Made by a program: the position numbers and the translations under genes. Of a stretch of 64,000 nucleotides of DNA, positions 26,231 through 35,041 are shown one piece after another. The stretch's first letter is position 1. Each line of letters starts with the position of its first letter. Under the pieces are notes generated by a model. The model saw only the letters and a program-made list of their open reading frames with translations. It ran no database searches and was not told the DNA's origin. Origin of the DNA: Bordetella genomosp. 8 (GTDB taxonomy: Bacteria > Pseudomonadota > Gammaproteobacteria > Burkholderiales > Burkholderiaceae_B); the NCBI RefSeq assembly GCF_002119685.1, contig NZ_CP021108.1, forward strand, positions 992,001-1,056,000, given 5' to 3'.

Positions 26231-26313
26231 CTCGTTACGGGGGCGACCCGGCCTGTGCACATGACGCTCCCCAGCCCCCATGGATGAGCTGAGATATTCC
26301 CGATGAAGCCGCC

Positions 26314-27021
26314 TCAGGAAGACACCTGGGTAGGCGCGGGGCTTTCTTCCAGATGGTGCGCGGCCACGGCCCGTTGGAAGCCGCTTTCCACATGCTGCCG
26401 CATGGCCTTGGCGGCCACGTCGGCGTCGCGCGTGGCGAGCGCGTCGAGGATCGCGCGGTGTTCCGCGTGGGATGCGGCCGAGCTGCCCGCCAATGAGAAT
26501 CCGCGCCTGCGCAGCAGGTGTATGCGGTTCACGACCTGCCGGTATAGCCCGAGCAACGTCGCGTTGCCCGTCATCTCGACCAGCCGGTCGTGGAACGCCA
26601 GGTTCAACTCGAAATACCGGTTGACGCCGTCGCGCGAGGACGTGGTCTCCAGTTCGGTCAGCATCGCGCCCAACTCCGCCAATTGCTCCGGCGTGATGCG
26701 CGGCGCCAGGCGACGGCCCACCATTTCGTCCATGCCGGCTCGTACGTCGTAGAGCTCGGCCGCCTCTTCGTCCGACAGGTCGCGGATAAAGACGCCGCGA
26801 TTTTTCTCCAGTCGGACGAGACCGGCTTCCTCCAGTGCACGAAAGGCTTCGCGCAGCGGGCTGCGGCTGACGCCCAGCCGCTGGGACAGCTCGCTTTCGT
26901 TCAGCCTCGACCCCACGGTGAGTTCCCCGGACTTGATGCCACGCAGGATTTCCTCCTGCACCAGGCCCGAAAGGGTCATGGAGCGCAAGAGATCGAAGGG
27001 CGATGCGGCGGTGGAGGACAT
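26314..27021 (-). CDS. GntR-family regulator, FadR/FCD subfamily
   Basis: 235 aa. The N-terminal winged HTH has LVQEEILRGIKSGELTVG and LSQRLGVSRSPLREAFRALE. The C-terminal all-helical FCD domain has metal-binding-type His (NLAFHDRLVEMTGN, HAEHRAILDAL). The start at 27021 is taken because residues before it are not family-like. Its own promoter faces the MFS-SDR-Bug-MmgE operon, and a 22-bp operator-like palindrome lies between. It probably represses that operon until a carboxylic-acid effector is present. Confidence 0.9.
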   Translation of the reverse strand: MSSTAASPFDLLRSMTLSGLVQEEILRGIKSGELTVGSRLNESELSQRLGVSRSPLREAFRALEEAGLVRLEKNRGVFIRDLSDEEAAELYDVRAGMDEMVGRRLAPRITPEQLAELGAMLTELETTSSRDGVNRYFELNLAFHDRLVEMTGNATLLGLYRQVVNRIHLLRRRGFSLAGSSAASHAEHRAILDALATRDADVAAKAMRQHVESGFQRAVAAHHLEESPAPTQVSS

Positions 27022-27104
27022 GAAGGGTGCGACCTTGTGAACGACTTGTGAAACTGCGCCAACTTCAGCGGTCGGTAAGGATAACAAAAGTACTGTATCC
27101 CGAA

Positions 27105-27126
27105 GATTGTCGAATCGTCGACAATC
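27105..27126. promoter_or_regulatory. Palindromic GntR operator
   Basis: GATTGTCGA and TCGACAATC are perfect 9-bp arms around the 4-bp centre ATCG. TTGTCGA/TCGACAA half-sites are typical of FCD GntR proteins. It lies 62 bp before the MFS start and 83 bp before the regulator start, so it can control both directions. Confidence 0.72.
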
Positions 27127-27187
27127 TGTAGGATGCAATTTTCTCGAGGTGTTTGGCAAGTACCGGACATCCGTGGAGTCGAGACAA

Positions 27188-28531
27188 ATGGCCGCTATCA
27201 AGGCGAAAGTATTCAGTGGCACGCCCGGCAAGGTGTTCATCCTGCTGTGCGCCATGTACTTCATCGAGTACGTGGACCGCGTGAACCTGTCGGTGGCGGC
27301 GCCGCTGATCAAGCAGGAGTTCGGGCTGAGCAATACCAGGCTGGGCGTCGCGCTCGCGGCATTCGGCTATTGCTATGCCATCTTCCAGATCATCTGCGGC
27401 TATCTGGGCGATCGACTGGGACCGCGCCGCATGCTCGCGGTGTCGGGGCTGGTCTGGGCACTGGGTACGCTGGTGACCGGCTTCGCGACAGGACTCGGCG
27501 GCTTGATCGTCGCGCGCCTGCTCGTCGGAACGGGCGAGGGCGGCACGATCCCCGTCGCCACGCGGGCGATGAGCAACTGGGTGCCCACCAGCCGGCGCGG
27601 CTTCGCGCAGGGCTTCACCCATTCGGCATCGCGCGCGGCGGCGGCACTGACGCCGCCGCTCGTGGTCTTCCTGATCCCCTTCGTCGGCTGGCGCGGATCC
27701 TTCATGGTGATGGGCGTGATCAGCCTGATCTGGGTCGCGCTCTGGTACGGCTACTTCCGCGACGATCCACGCGACCATCGCGCGATCACGCAGGAAGAGC
27801 TGGCGGCGCTGCCGGCCTACAGCGATGCCGCGCGGGGGCAGGACGGCGCGCGGCAGCCGGTGCCCTGGCTGGCGCTGCTGCGACGCATACTGCCGGTCAC
27901 CATCGTGTTCTTCGCGCATGCCTGGGCGCTGTGGATGTACCTGAGCTGGCTGCCCAGCTTCTTCGTGTCGCACTTCCACATCAATCTGGAGCATTCCGCG
28001 TTCTATACCGGCGCCGTCTTCCTGGCGGCGGTGATCGGCAACACCGCCGGCGGCATGCTGACGGACAGTCTCTACACGCGCACGGGCAAGTTGAACGCCT
28101 CGCGGCGCAACGTGGTGATCCTCGGCTTCGGTGGCTCCATCCTGTTCATGTCGGGCGTGCTGTTCGTGCACGACGAAACCATCGTCGCGCTGTGCCTGGC
28201 GGCCGCGCTGTTCTTCCTGGAGTTGAGCGCGGGACCGGTGTTCGCGACGCCGATGGACGTGGCGCCCGCCTACGCGGGCGTGGCGACCGGTTTCGTGAGC
28301 ACGGCCGCGGGGCTCGCGGCGGTGATTTCGCCCATCACCTTCGGCTACATCGTCGACGTCACGGGTAGCTATACATCGCCTTTCGTGGTGTCGATCGCCA
28401 TCCTGGTGGTCGGCATCGTGATGTCTTTCTGGATGCGGCCGGACAAGGTACTGCAGGTGCCGGCGGCCAAACCCAAGACCCCCAGGCCAGGCGCGCCAGT
28501 GATGGAATTCAGGAGCACAGCGCATGAGTGA
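27188..28531 (+). CDS. MFS transporter, anion:cation symporter (ACS) type
   Basis: 447 aa with about 12 membrane helices. The first helix MYFIEYVDRVNLSVAAPLI and the loop motif GYLGDRLGPRRML match the ACS family (hexuronate, phthalate, glucarate and similar organic anions). The start at 27188 places the Met just before the first helix, with GGAG upstream; longer starts would run through the operator. Overlap of 8 nt with the SDR gene indicates an operon. It probably imports the compound degraded by the downstream enzymes. Confidence 0.92.
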   Translation: MAAIKAKVFSGTPGKVFILLCAMYFIEYVDRVNLSVAAPLIKQEFGLSNTRLGVALAAFGYCYAIFQIICGYLGDRLGPRRMLAVSGLVWALGTLVTGFATGLGGLIVARLLVGTGEGGTIPVATRAMSNWVPTSRRGFAQGFTHSASRAAAALTPPLVVFLIPFVGWRGSFMVMGVISLIWVALWYGYFRDDPRDHRAITQEELAALPAYSDAARGQDGARQPVPWLALLRRILPVTIVFFAHAWALWMYLSWLPSFFVSHFHINLEHSAFYTGAVFLAAVIGNTAGGMLTDSLYTRTGKLNASRRNVVILGFGGSILFMSGVLFVHDETIVALCLAAALFFLELSAGPVFATPMDVAPAYAGVATGFVSTAAGLAAVISPITFGYIVDVTGSYTSPFVVSIAILVVGIVMSFWMRPDKVLQVPAAKPKTPRPGAPVMEFRSTAHE

Positions 28532-29291
28532 AGCAGTGGACCGCCCCTTGGCGGGACAGGTGGCGATCGTGACGGGCGCGGCCCGCAATATCGGCCGCGC
28601 GATCGCGGTCGAGCTGGCCAGGCAGGGTGCGGACGTGGTGGTTAACGCGCAACGGTCCGCCGCCGAAGTCGAAGAGACCGCGTCGCTGATCCGGCAAGCG
28701 GGCGCGCAAGCCCTGGTGCATCTGGCGGATATCTCCAATCCGGACGGCACGCAGGGCCTGATCGATGTCGCCGTCGACTGCTTCGGACGGATCGACATCC
28801 TGGTCAACAACGCCGCGATTCGCCGCGAATCGCCGTTCGACGAGCTCGACTGGCGGCAATGGCGCGAGGTGACGGGCGTGATCCTGGACGGCGCGTATCT
28901 TTGCGCGCATGCCGCCGCGCCGTACATACGGCGGTCTCCGGCGGGTGCCATTGTCAACATCGGCGGCATGTCCGCGCATGGCGGATCGAGCGGGCGCGCC
29001 CACGTCATTGCCGCCAAGATGGGCCTGGTCGGCCTGACGCGCGCGCTGGCGCATGACATGAGCGGCGATGGCGTGACCGTGAATTGCGTGGTGCCTGGCC
29101 TGATCGATACGGCACGCGGGCATTCCGCGCAAGGCACGCCCGCGCATCACGCCAGGCATACGACCCTGCTGGGGCGTCGCGGCAGCTCGCAGGAAGTGGC
29201 CGACCTGGTGGCGTTCCTGTGCGGACCGAAGGCCCGGTACCTGACGGGGCAGACGCTGCATGCGAATGGCGGGGCGTATCTGGGCGGATAG
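28524..29291 (+). CDS. SDR-family oxidoreductase with atypical active site
   Basis: 255 aa. The Rossmann motif VTGAARNIGRA and LVNNAAIRRE are clear. However, the usual Ser and YxxxK are changed: the Ser position is Gly148 (NIGGMS) and the Tyr position is Val161 in HVIAAK, with Lys165 kept and His160 next to the missing Tyr. A subgroup of SDRs with a GGMSxH...RAHVxxAK pattern appears to exist, so this may be a functional variant rather than a decayed gene. It is in the middle of the GntR-controlled operon. The substrate is unknown. Confidence 0.85.
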   Translation: MSEAVDRPLAGQVAIVTGAARNIGRAIAVELARQGADVVVNAQRSAAEVEETASLIRQAGAQALVHLADISNPDGTQGLIDVAVDCFGRIDILVNNAAIRRESPFDELDWRQWREVTGVILDGAYLCAHAAAPYIRRSPAGAIVNIGGMSAHGGSSGRAHVIAAKMGLVGLTRALAHDMSGDGVTVNCVVPGLIDTARGHSAQGTPAHHARHTTLLGRRGSSQEVADLVAFLCGPKARYLTGQTLHANGGAYLGG

Positions 29292-29393
29292 GAATATGCA
29301 GGCGCCGGGCGCCGACAGGGGGGCCTTGATACTCCCCGCCAACGCCGCCCGCCCACGTCGCCCGCGCAAAACAAGAACTTCACTGGAGATCGA

Positions 29394-30398
29394 ATGAAAC
29401 CGACAAGCACGATATCGCGCATCGCAGCGCGCGCGGCCGGCATGGGCGTGGGGATCGCCCTGGCGCTGGGCCTGGGCATGCAGTGCGCCCGCGCCCAAAC
29501 CGACTACCCCACGCACAAAGTCCGCGTCATCGCGCCGCAAGGCGCGGGTGGTGGCGTGGACGTCGTGGGGCGCCTGCTGATGGAGCAGCTATCGCAACGC
29601 CTGGGCCAATCCTTCTATATCGAAAACCAGGGGGGCGCCGGCGGCATCATCGGGGCATCGGATACGGCGCGCGCCACGCCCGATGGCTATACGCTGATGA
29701 TCGCCTACGTGGCCACGCATGGCACGAATCCGGCGGTGCGCAAGACGCCTTATGACGCGGTGAAGAGCTTCACGCCGATCGCGATGATAGGCGGCACCGC
29801 CAACATGCTGCTGGTCGGCCAGCATCTGGATGTGAAGACCCTGAAGGACTTCGTGGCCTATGCCAAACAGAATCCGGATAAGCTCAGCTACGGCACGTCG
29901 GGCAATGGCACCTTGAACCACCTTGCCATGGAGCAGTTCAAGCACGTGGCGGACTTCAATGACCTGTCGGTGCCGTACAAGAGCATGAGCGAGGCGCTGA
30001 CCGACGTGATCGGTGGCCGCGTGCAGACGGTGTTCCCGGGCGTCGCGGCGGGATTGCCCGCGGTGAAGTCGGGCCGCGTCACGCCGCTGGCGGTCACGGG
30101 TGAAAAGCGCCAGGCCGTGCTGCCCGACGTGCCTACCTTCCAGGAGCTGGGCTATCCGTCCATGCAGGCACTGACCTGGTACGGCGTGGTCGGACCGGCG
30201 AAGATGCCGCAGGCGATCACCGACAAGCTCAACGCCACCATCAACGACATTCTGAAGTCGCCAGATTTCCAGCGGAAACTTGAGCAGATCGGCATCGAGC
30301 CCATGCCCATGACGCCGCCGCAGTTCGGCGACTACATCGCCAGGGAAGTGCGCACCTGGACCCAGGTGGCGCACGACAGCAAGATCAGCATCGATTGA
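29394..30398 (+). CDS. Bug/TctC-type periplasmic solute-binding protein
   Basis: 334 aa with a Sec signal (about 1-35, ending MQCARA). Mature part YPTHKVRVIAPQGAGGGVD, FYIENQGGAGGIIGAS and ATPDGYTLM. It shows clear similarity to the Bug at 42077 over YVATxGTxPAxRKxPYD and IAMIGGT-like segments. A MmgE/PrpD gene follows in both loci. GGAG lies before the ATG. As an orphan receptor it may serve in uptake or sensing of the same organic acid as the MFS transporter in this operon. Confidence 0.93.
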   Translation: MKPTSTISRIAARAAGMGVGIALALGLGMQCARAQTDYPTHKVRVIAPQGAGGGVDVVGRLLMEQLSQRLGQSFYIENQGGAGGIIGASDTARATPDGYTLMIAYVATHGTNPAVRKTPYDAVKSFTPIAMIGGTANMLLVGQHLDVKTLKDFVAYAKQNPDKLSYGTSGNGTLNHLAMEQFKHVADFNDLSVPYKSMSEALTDVIGGRVQTVFPGVAAGLPAVKSGRVTPLAVTGEKRQAVLPDVPTFQELGYPSMQALTWYGVVGPAKMPQAITDKLNATINDILKSPDFQRKLEQIGIEPMPMTPPQFGDYIAREVRTWTQVAHDSKISID

Positions 30399-30411
30399 CA
30401 CAGGAAAGACC

Positions 30412-31791
30412 ATGTCCAAGGAAAGCAGGAACCCGGAAGTCTCGATATCGCAACGCCTGGCGCGTGGCATCCTGGCGGCGGAGCCGCAGAAGACCGCCGG
30501 CGCCCGTGAGGTCGGCCGGCGCATGTTGCTGGATATCGTTGGCATCTGCATCGCCGCGCGAGACCAGAACTATGTCGAGGCTGCCATGGCCGCGATCGAC
30601 GGCGACGGCCCCTGCACGGTGCTGGGCCATGGGCGCCGCATGGGGGCGGAAGGCGCGGCCTTCGTCAACGGCATCGCCGCGCATGGCGAGGATTTCGACG
30701 ATACCTTCGAGGGCGGGCCCGTGCATGCCGGCGTGGTGATCGTGCCGGCCTTGCTGGCGGCCGCCGAACGCCACGGGCTTTCCGGGCAGGACTTCCTGCG
30801 TGGCTTGGCGGTGGGGTCGGAACTGATGTGCCGCCTGTGCGCGGTGGCGCCGACCAAGGTGCACAAGGCGGGCTTTCATCCGACGGCGGTGTTCGGCGTG
30901 ATGGGCGCGGTGGCCGGCATCGGCGCGGCCTTGAGACTGACGGAACGGCAACTGGTCGATGCCTTCGGCATCGCCGGCAGCATGGCGTCGGGCATCATCG
31001 AATACCTGTCCGATGGATCGTGGACCAAGCGCATGCATCCCGGCTGGGCGGCGCAGTCGGGCTATCGGGCGGTGCGGCTGGCGCTGGAAGGCTTCAAGGG
31101 GCCGCGCACCGTTTTCGAGGGCACGCACGGCCTGTTCCACGGCTTCGCCAATACGCTGGACGGTGACTTCGACGCGATGATGGCGGATTTCGGCCAGAAG
31201 TGGATCTGGGAAACCATCGCGTTCAAGCCCTACGCCTGCGGCACCATGTGCCACCCCTACATCGATTGCGCGCGCGAATTCGGCAAGCTGGGCATCGATC
31301 CCGCGTCCATCGTCAGCATCGAGTGCGAGGCCGCCGAAGGCGTGCTGCATCGCCTGTGGGAGCCGCTGGACCAGAAGCGCTCGCCGCCGAACGGCTACGC
31401 GGCCAAGTTCAGCGTGCCGTATGCGATCGCGGTGGCGATCGTGCGGGGCGACGCGGGACTGCGCGAGTACGACGATGTGATCGTCAAGGACGCCGCCATC
31501 CTGGGCGTGGCGTCCAAGGTATCGTACGTGGTGGATCCCCAGAATCCCTATCCCAGGCAGTTCACCGGGCATGTGCGCGTCAAGCTCGATGACGGCAAGG
31601 TGCACGAGTTCCGGCAGGGGTATTTCAAGGGCGGCGCGGAACATCCGCTCAGCGATGAGGACCTGACGCGCAAGTTCCAGGCGAACTGCGCCTATGGCGG
31701 GCTGGGCGAGGCGGAAGCGCGCGCGCTCCTGGCGCATATCGATGGCGCCTTCGAGCGGCCCACCGTGGATTTTGCGCAAGCGAGGCGCTAG
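30412..31791 (+). CDS. MmgE/PrpD-family protein
   Basis: 459 aa, the standard length of the 2-methylcitrate dehydratase / cis-aconitate decarboxylase family. Landmarks: GEDFDDTFEGGPVHAG, FHPTAVFGVMGAVAG, KRMHPGWAAQSGYRAV and CGTMCHPYIDCA. Members of this fold dehydrate or decarboxylate tricarboxylic acids, but many catabolic paralogs are uncharacterised. It begins 13 bp after the Bug gene and ends the GntR-controlled operon. Confidence 0.92.
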   Translation: MSKESRNPEVSISQRLARGILAAEPQKTAGAREVGRRMLLDIVGICIAARDQNYVEAAMAAIDGDGPCTVLGHGRRMGAEGAAFVNGIAAHGEDFDDTFEGGPVHAGVVIVPALLAAAERHGLSGQDFLRGLAVGSELMCRLCAVAPTKVHKAGFHPTAVFGVMGAVAGIGAALRLTERQLVDAFGIAGSMASGIIEYLSDGSWTKRMHPGWAAQSGYRAVRLALEGFKGPRTVFEGTHGLFHGFANTLDGDFDAMMADFGQKWIWETIAFKPYACGTMCHPYIDCAREFGKLGIDPASIVSIECEAAEGVLHRLWEPLDQKRSPPNGYAAKFSVPYAIAVAIVRGDAGLREYDDVIVKDAAILGVASKVSYVVDPQNPYPRQFTGHVRVKLDDGKVHEFRQGYFKGGAEHPLSDEDLTRKFQANCAYGGLGEAEARALLAHIDGAFERPTVDFAQARR

Positions 31792-31839
31792 TCGTCCGTC
31801 CCGGCCGCCATGGGCATGATGGCCATGACGACGCCGACG

Positions 31840-32862
31840 TCACGCGTCGGGCATGCGCAGCGACCGGTCCAGCCCACGCATCAGCGGCAGGACGCCGTCG
31901 ATGCGCGGGCAGCGGATGCCGGCTTCGCGGGCAAAGGCCTGCGACTGTCCCAGGATGGCTTCCACTTCGGTGGGGCGGCCGGCCAGGGCGTCCTGCAGCA
32001 TGGATGGCCGCGTGCCGCCTGTCGGGGCGCCGCCACTGTTCCCACCGCTAGGGCGGCGGCGCAGGGCCGTGTGCGCCTTCTCGGCCTGGTCAGCGACATC
32101 GCTGCCTTGCGCCGCCGCGATGGCGACCAGTTCTTCGATGATGCCATCGCCGATGGCCAGCAGTTCCGGATCAGCGGACAGGTGGTTGGAGGGCAGGCGC
32201 GTCAGGGCGCACAAGGGGTTCAGCGCCGCGTTCAGCATCAGCTTGGCCCAGACCTCGCGGCGCAGGTCGAGCGAGGCCTCGCCGCCCAGGCCGGCCTGCG
32301 TCATCAGGTCCACCGTGGCGCGCAGGCGGGCGCTATCCGAGTTGTCGGGCTCGCCCACGATCCAGCGGTTCGCGCCGGTGTGGCGCACCACGCCGGGCTC
32401 GATGACCTCATTGGGCGCGTACACCACGCAGCCCAGCACGCGTTGCGGCGTCAGCGTGTTCCACAGTGTGCCGTCCGGGTCCAGCAGGGGCAGGGGGCCA
32501 GGGTTGGGCTGGCCGTGCTTCCACCACCACGTCAGGCCGTTGGTGACGAAGACGGCATGGCCTTCGGGTTTGAGCAAGGCTGCGATCGCGCCGGCCGTGG
32601 CGGGCAGGGCACAGGCCTTCAGCGTGACGAAGACGATGTCCTGCGGCGGCAGGTCCGCCGGCCGGTCGACCGCGCGCGCCGGGCGGGCGACGATATCGCT
32701 GCCGTTGGAAATCACGCGCAGGCCATGCTGCCGGATCGCCGCCAGTTGCGCGCCGCGGGCGATCACCGATACATTTGCCTGGTCGCCGGCCGCCAGGTTG
32801 GCCGCCAGGTGGGCGGCCATGAAACCGCCTATGGCACCAGCGCCGAATACGCAAACATCCAT
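31840..32862 (-). CDS. 2-dehydropantoate 2-reductase family protein (PanE/ApbA-like)
   Basis: 340 aa. The start at 32862 is supported by GGGAG and by the immediate dinucleotide fold MDVCVFGAGAIGGFMA. The catalytic Lys is likely in FVTLKA, and the C-terminal domain has EVWAKLMLNAALNPLCALT, the ketopantoate reductase signature with Lys and Asn. A Gly/Ser/Pro-rich loop (RRPSGGNSGGAPTGGTRPS) is inserted before the final helices, where the family normally reads a short HxxSMLQD-type turn. Paralogs of PanE are common in this group and may reduce other 2-keto acids. Confidence 0.87.
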   Translation of the reverse strand: MDVCVFGAGAIGGFMAAHLAANLAAGDQANVSVIARGAQLAAIRQHGLRVISNGSDIVARPARAVDRPADLPPQDIVFVTLKACALPATAGAIAALLKPEGHAVFVTNGLTWWWKHGQPNPGPLPLLDPDGTLWNTLTPQRVLGCVVYAPNEVIEPGVVRHTGANRWIVGEPDNSDSARLRATVDLMTQAGLGGEASLDLRREVWAKLMLNAALNPLCALTRLPSNHLSADPELLAIGDGIIEELVAIAAAQGSDVADQAEKAHTALRRRPSGGNSGGAPTGGTRPSMLQDALAGRPTEVEAILGQSQAFAREAGIRCPRIDGVLPLMRGLDRSLRMPDA

Positions 32863-33018
32863 CTCTGCTGCTCCCGGCGCGTGCCGCGCGGTGGTTGACG
32901 AGGGGGCGACGCGGCCGGTGGACGAAGGCGGGAACGGATACCCGACGCCGGCGTCAGCCGCAAGCTGCGCAGCATAGCACCGCCTTGTGCAGGACAGGGC
33001 AGACCCAATGGAAACGCA

Positions 33019-34239
33019 ATGGACCGCCTCATCACCTCGGCTGCCCGCGCGCTGGCGGCCGGCGACGCGCTGGGCGCGCTGAACTGCGTGGCGCTGCGGG
33101 AAGACCCGCAGGCGCTGGCGCTGCGCGGCATCGCCATGGCGCAGCTGACGGAGTTCGCGCGTGCCCGGCCGCTGCTGCGGCGGGCGGCCCGCGGGTTCGG
33201 CGCGCGCAACGCCCTGGCCCGCGCGCGCTGCGTGGTCGCGGAAGCGGAAATCGCGCTGGTATCGCGTGACCTCGCCTGGCCGGAAAAGCCTTTGCATGCC
33301 GCGCTGGCGGTGCTCGAAGCCAGCGGCGACCGCATGAATGCCGCCCATGCACGTCATCTGCATGTGCGCCACCTGCTGCTGCTGGGCAGGCTGGGCGACG
33401 CGGAACAGGCCATCGCGGCCATCGATACCTCGGCCATGACCCCCGCATCGCGGGCGGCGCACGAACTGGCCGTGGCTGGCATCGCCATGCGCCGGATACG
33501 CGCGAAGCCGGCGCGCGAGGCGCTGGCGCGGGCCGAACGCGCCGCGCGCAACGCCGGCATTCCTGCCTTGGCGGCCGAGGTGGAAACGGTGGCGCGCGTG
33601 CTGGAAGCGCCGGCCGCGCGCCTGCTTGTCCGTGATGGCGAGCGCCTGTTGCGCCTGGAGGAAGTCGAGGCGCTGCTGCGGTCGTCCACCTTCGTGGTCG
33701 ACGCCTGCCGCCACGCCGTGGTGGAGGGTAACGTGACGGTGCCCTTGGCCACGCGGCCCGTATTGTTCTCGCTGGCGCGACTGCTGGCCCAGGCGTGGCC
33801 CGGCGACGTCTCACGCGACGTCCTGATCGAGCATGCCTTTCGCACGCGGCACGGCGACGATACGCATCGCGTGCGTCTGCGCGTGGAGATAGGCCGGCTC
33901 CGCAAGGCGCTGCGGGGCCTGGCGGATGTCGCGGCTACGCCGCGCGGTTTTGCGCTGGTCCCACGGGCGGGGCGGGATGTCGCGGTGCTGGCGCATCCCG
34001 TCGACGAGCCACACGCGGCCTTGCTGGCCCTGCTGTCGGACGGCGAGTCCTGGTCCAGCTCGGCCTTGGCGATGGCGTTGGGCACGAGCCAGCGTACGGT
34101 GCAGCGCGCACTGGAAGCGCTGGCGGCGCGCGGCCAGATCCAATGCCTTGGCCAGGGCCGCGCGCGCCGATGGGCGGCGCCGGCGCCGCCCGGTTGCACG
34201 ACAACCTTGTTACTCCCGTATCCCTTGCTGCCTGATTAG
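33019..34239 (+). CDS. Transcriptional regulator-like protein with helical repeats and two DNA-binding domains
   Basis: 406 aa. Residues 1-200 are Ala-rich helical repeats (TPR-like). Residues about 225-320 look like an OmpR/SARP-type winged helix (RDVLIEHAFRTRHGDDTHRV, VEIGRLRKALRGL, RGFALVP). The C-terminus carries a second HTH (SSSALAMALGTSQRTVQRAL, then EALAARGQIQ). No receiver or kinase domain is present. The small propeller gene starts 46 bp downstream on the same strand and is the likely operon partner. Target and signal are unknown. Confidence 0.75.
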   Translation: MDRLITSAARALAAGDALGALNCVALREDPQALALRGIAMAQLTEFARARPLLRRAARGFGARNALARARCVVAEAEIALVSRDLAWPEKPLHAALAVLEASGDRMNAAHARHLHVRHLLLLGRLGDAEQAIAAIDTSAMTPASRAAHELAVAGIAMRRIRAKPAREALARAERAARNAGIPALAAEVETVARVLEAPAARLLVRDGERLLRLEEVEALLRSSTFVVDACRHAVVEGNVTVPLATRPVLFSLARLLAQAWPGDVSRDVLIEHAFRTRHGDDTHRVRLRVEIGRLRKALRGLADVAATPRGFALVPRAGRDVAVLAHPVDEPHAALLALLSDGESWSSSALAMALGTSQRTVQRALEALAARGQIQCLGQGRARRWAAPAPPGCTTTLLLPYPLLPD

Positions 34240-34285
34240 GATGAAGGCTCGCAAACACGGATGTACTTCGACAAGGACTCAAGCC

Positions 34286-34912
34286 ATGAACAAGCCAGCA
34301 GAAATCATTCGCGAACTTGGACCCTTCCCCGGTGTGTCGGCCGTGCACGGCCTGACCTTCGATGGGCGGCACGTATGGTTCGCATCGGGCGACAGGCTGA
34401 ATTGCGTGGACGGCGAAAGCGGCGCGACGCTGCGGACGATAGCGGTGGAAGCCAATGCCGGGACGGCGTTCGATGGCGAGCACATCTACCAGATCGCCGG
34501 GGAACGCATCCAGAAAATCGACCCGCGAACCGGCCAGGTCGCCGGGTCGATTCCCACGCCGGCCACGGGTTGTTCCGGCATGGCCTGGGCCGAAGGCTTC
34601 CTGTGGGTGGCCCAGTACCGCGAACGCAAGATCCACCAGGTCGACCCCGCGACCGGCAAGGTCCTGCGCAGCATCGAATCCAATCGCTTCGTCACCGGCA
34701 TCACCTGGGTGGATGGCGAGCTGTGGCATGGCACCTGGGAAGACGACGCCAGCGAGATCCGGCAAATCTGTCCGGAAACCGGAAAGGTGATCCAGCAGCT
34801 GGACATGCCGGCGGGCATCCACGTTTCCGGCATGGAATCCAATGGCCGCGACCTGCTGTTCTGCGGCGGCGGCCCCAGCGGCAAGGTACGCGTCGTACGC
34901 CGGCCCGGTTAA
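34286..34912 (+). CDS. Small cytoplasmic beta-propeller protein (Vgb/YncE-like)
   Basis: 208 aa, short for a full propeller. Repeated blades of the form LNCVDGESGATLRTI, IQKIDPRTGQVAGSI, IHQVDPATGKVLRSI and IRQICPETGKVIQQL, each about 40 residues, give five units at most. No signal peptide. The start at 34286 has AAGGA 8 nt upstream. Related proteins are annotated as virginiamycin B lyase-like or glutamine cyclotransferase-like, but the catalytic residues of those enzymes are not evident. It lies behind the two-HTH regulator, which suggests a ligand- or partner-binding role. Confidence 0.72.
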   Translation: MNKPAEIIRELGPFPGVSAVHGLTFDGRHVWFASGDRLNCVDGESGATLRTIAVEANAGTAFDGEHIYQIAGERIQKIDPRTGQVAGSIPTPATGCSGMAWAEGFLWVAQYRERKIHQVDPATGKVLRSIESNRFVTGITWVDGELWHGTWEDDASEIRQICPETGKVIQQLDMPAGIHVSGMESNGRDLLFCGGGPSGKVRVVRRPG

Positions 34913-35041
34913 GACTGTGTTGCCGTGTTGCCGCATCCGGGCAAGCTGCGGTACGCTGTCGCCTTTGCTGACGAGCCCGCCCGCGCGAGCACACATGCAC
35001 GTACGCATTCCCGGCCCATCCGCCATTTCCGCTTTCCGACG
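34913..35041. other. Intergenic DNA before the putative small RNA
   Basis: No reading frame of note. The only promoter-like pair seen is TTGCCG with TACGCT 18 bp later (about 34929-34958), which is weak. Together with the structured segment that follows it makes a 312-bp gap without a protein gene. Confidence 0.4.

Noticed and set aside
27065..29137. 690-codon minus-strand open frame opposite the MFS and SDR genes
   Set aside because: No recognisable fold, low-complexity Arg/His/Gln; the opposite strand encodes two clear protein families.
30385..31779. Long minus-strand frame opposite MmgE/PrpD
   Set aside because: Arg/His-rich shadow of a clear MmgE/PrpD gene with proper spacing to its Bug neighbour.
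33032..33714. N-terminal extension of the ketopantoate-reductase-like gene back to 33714
   Set aside because: The added ~280 residues are antisense to the two-HTH regulator and the dinucleotide fold starts cleanly at 32862 after GGGAG.
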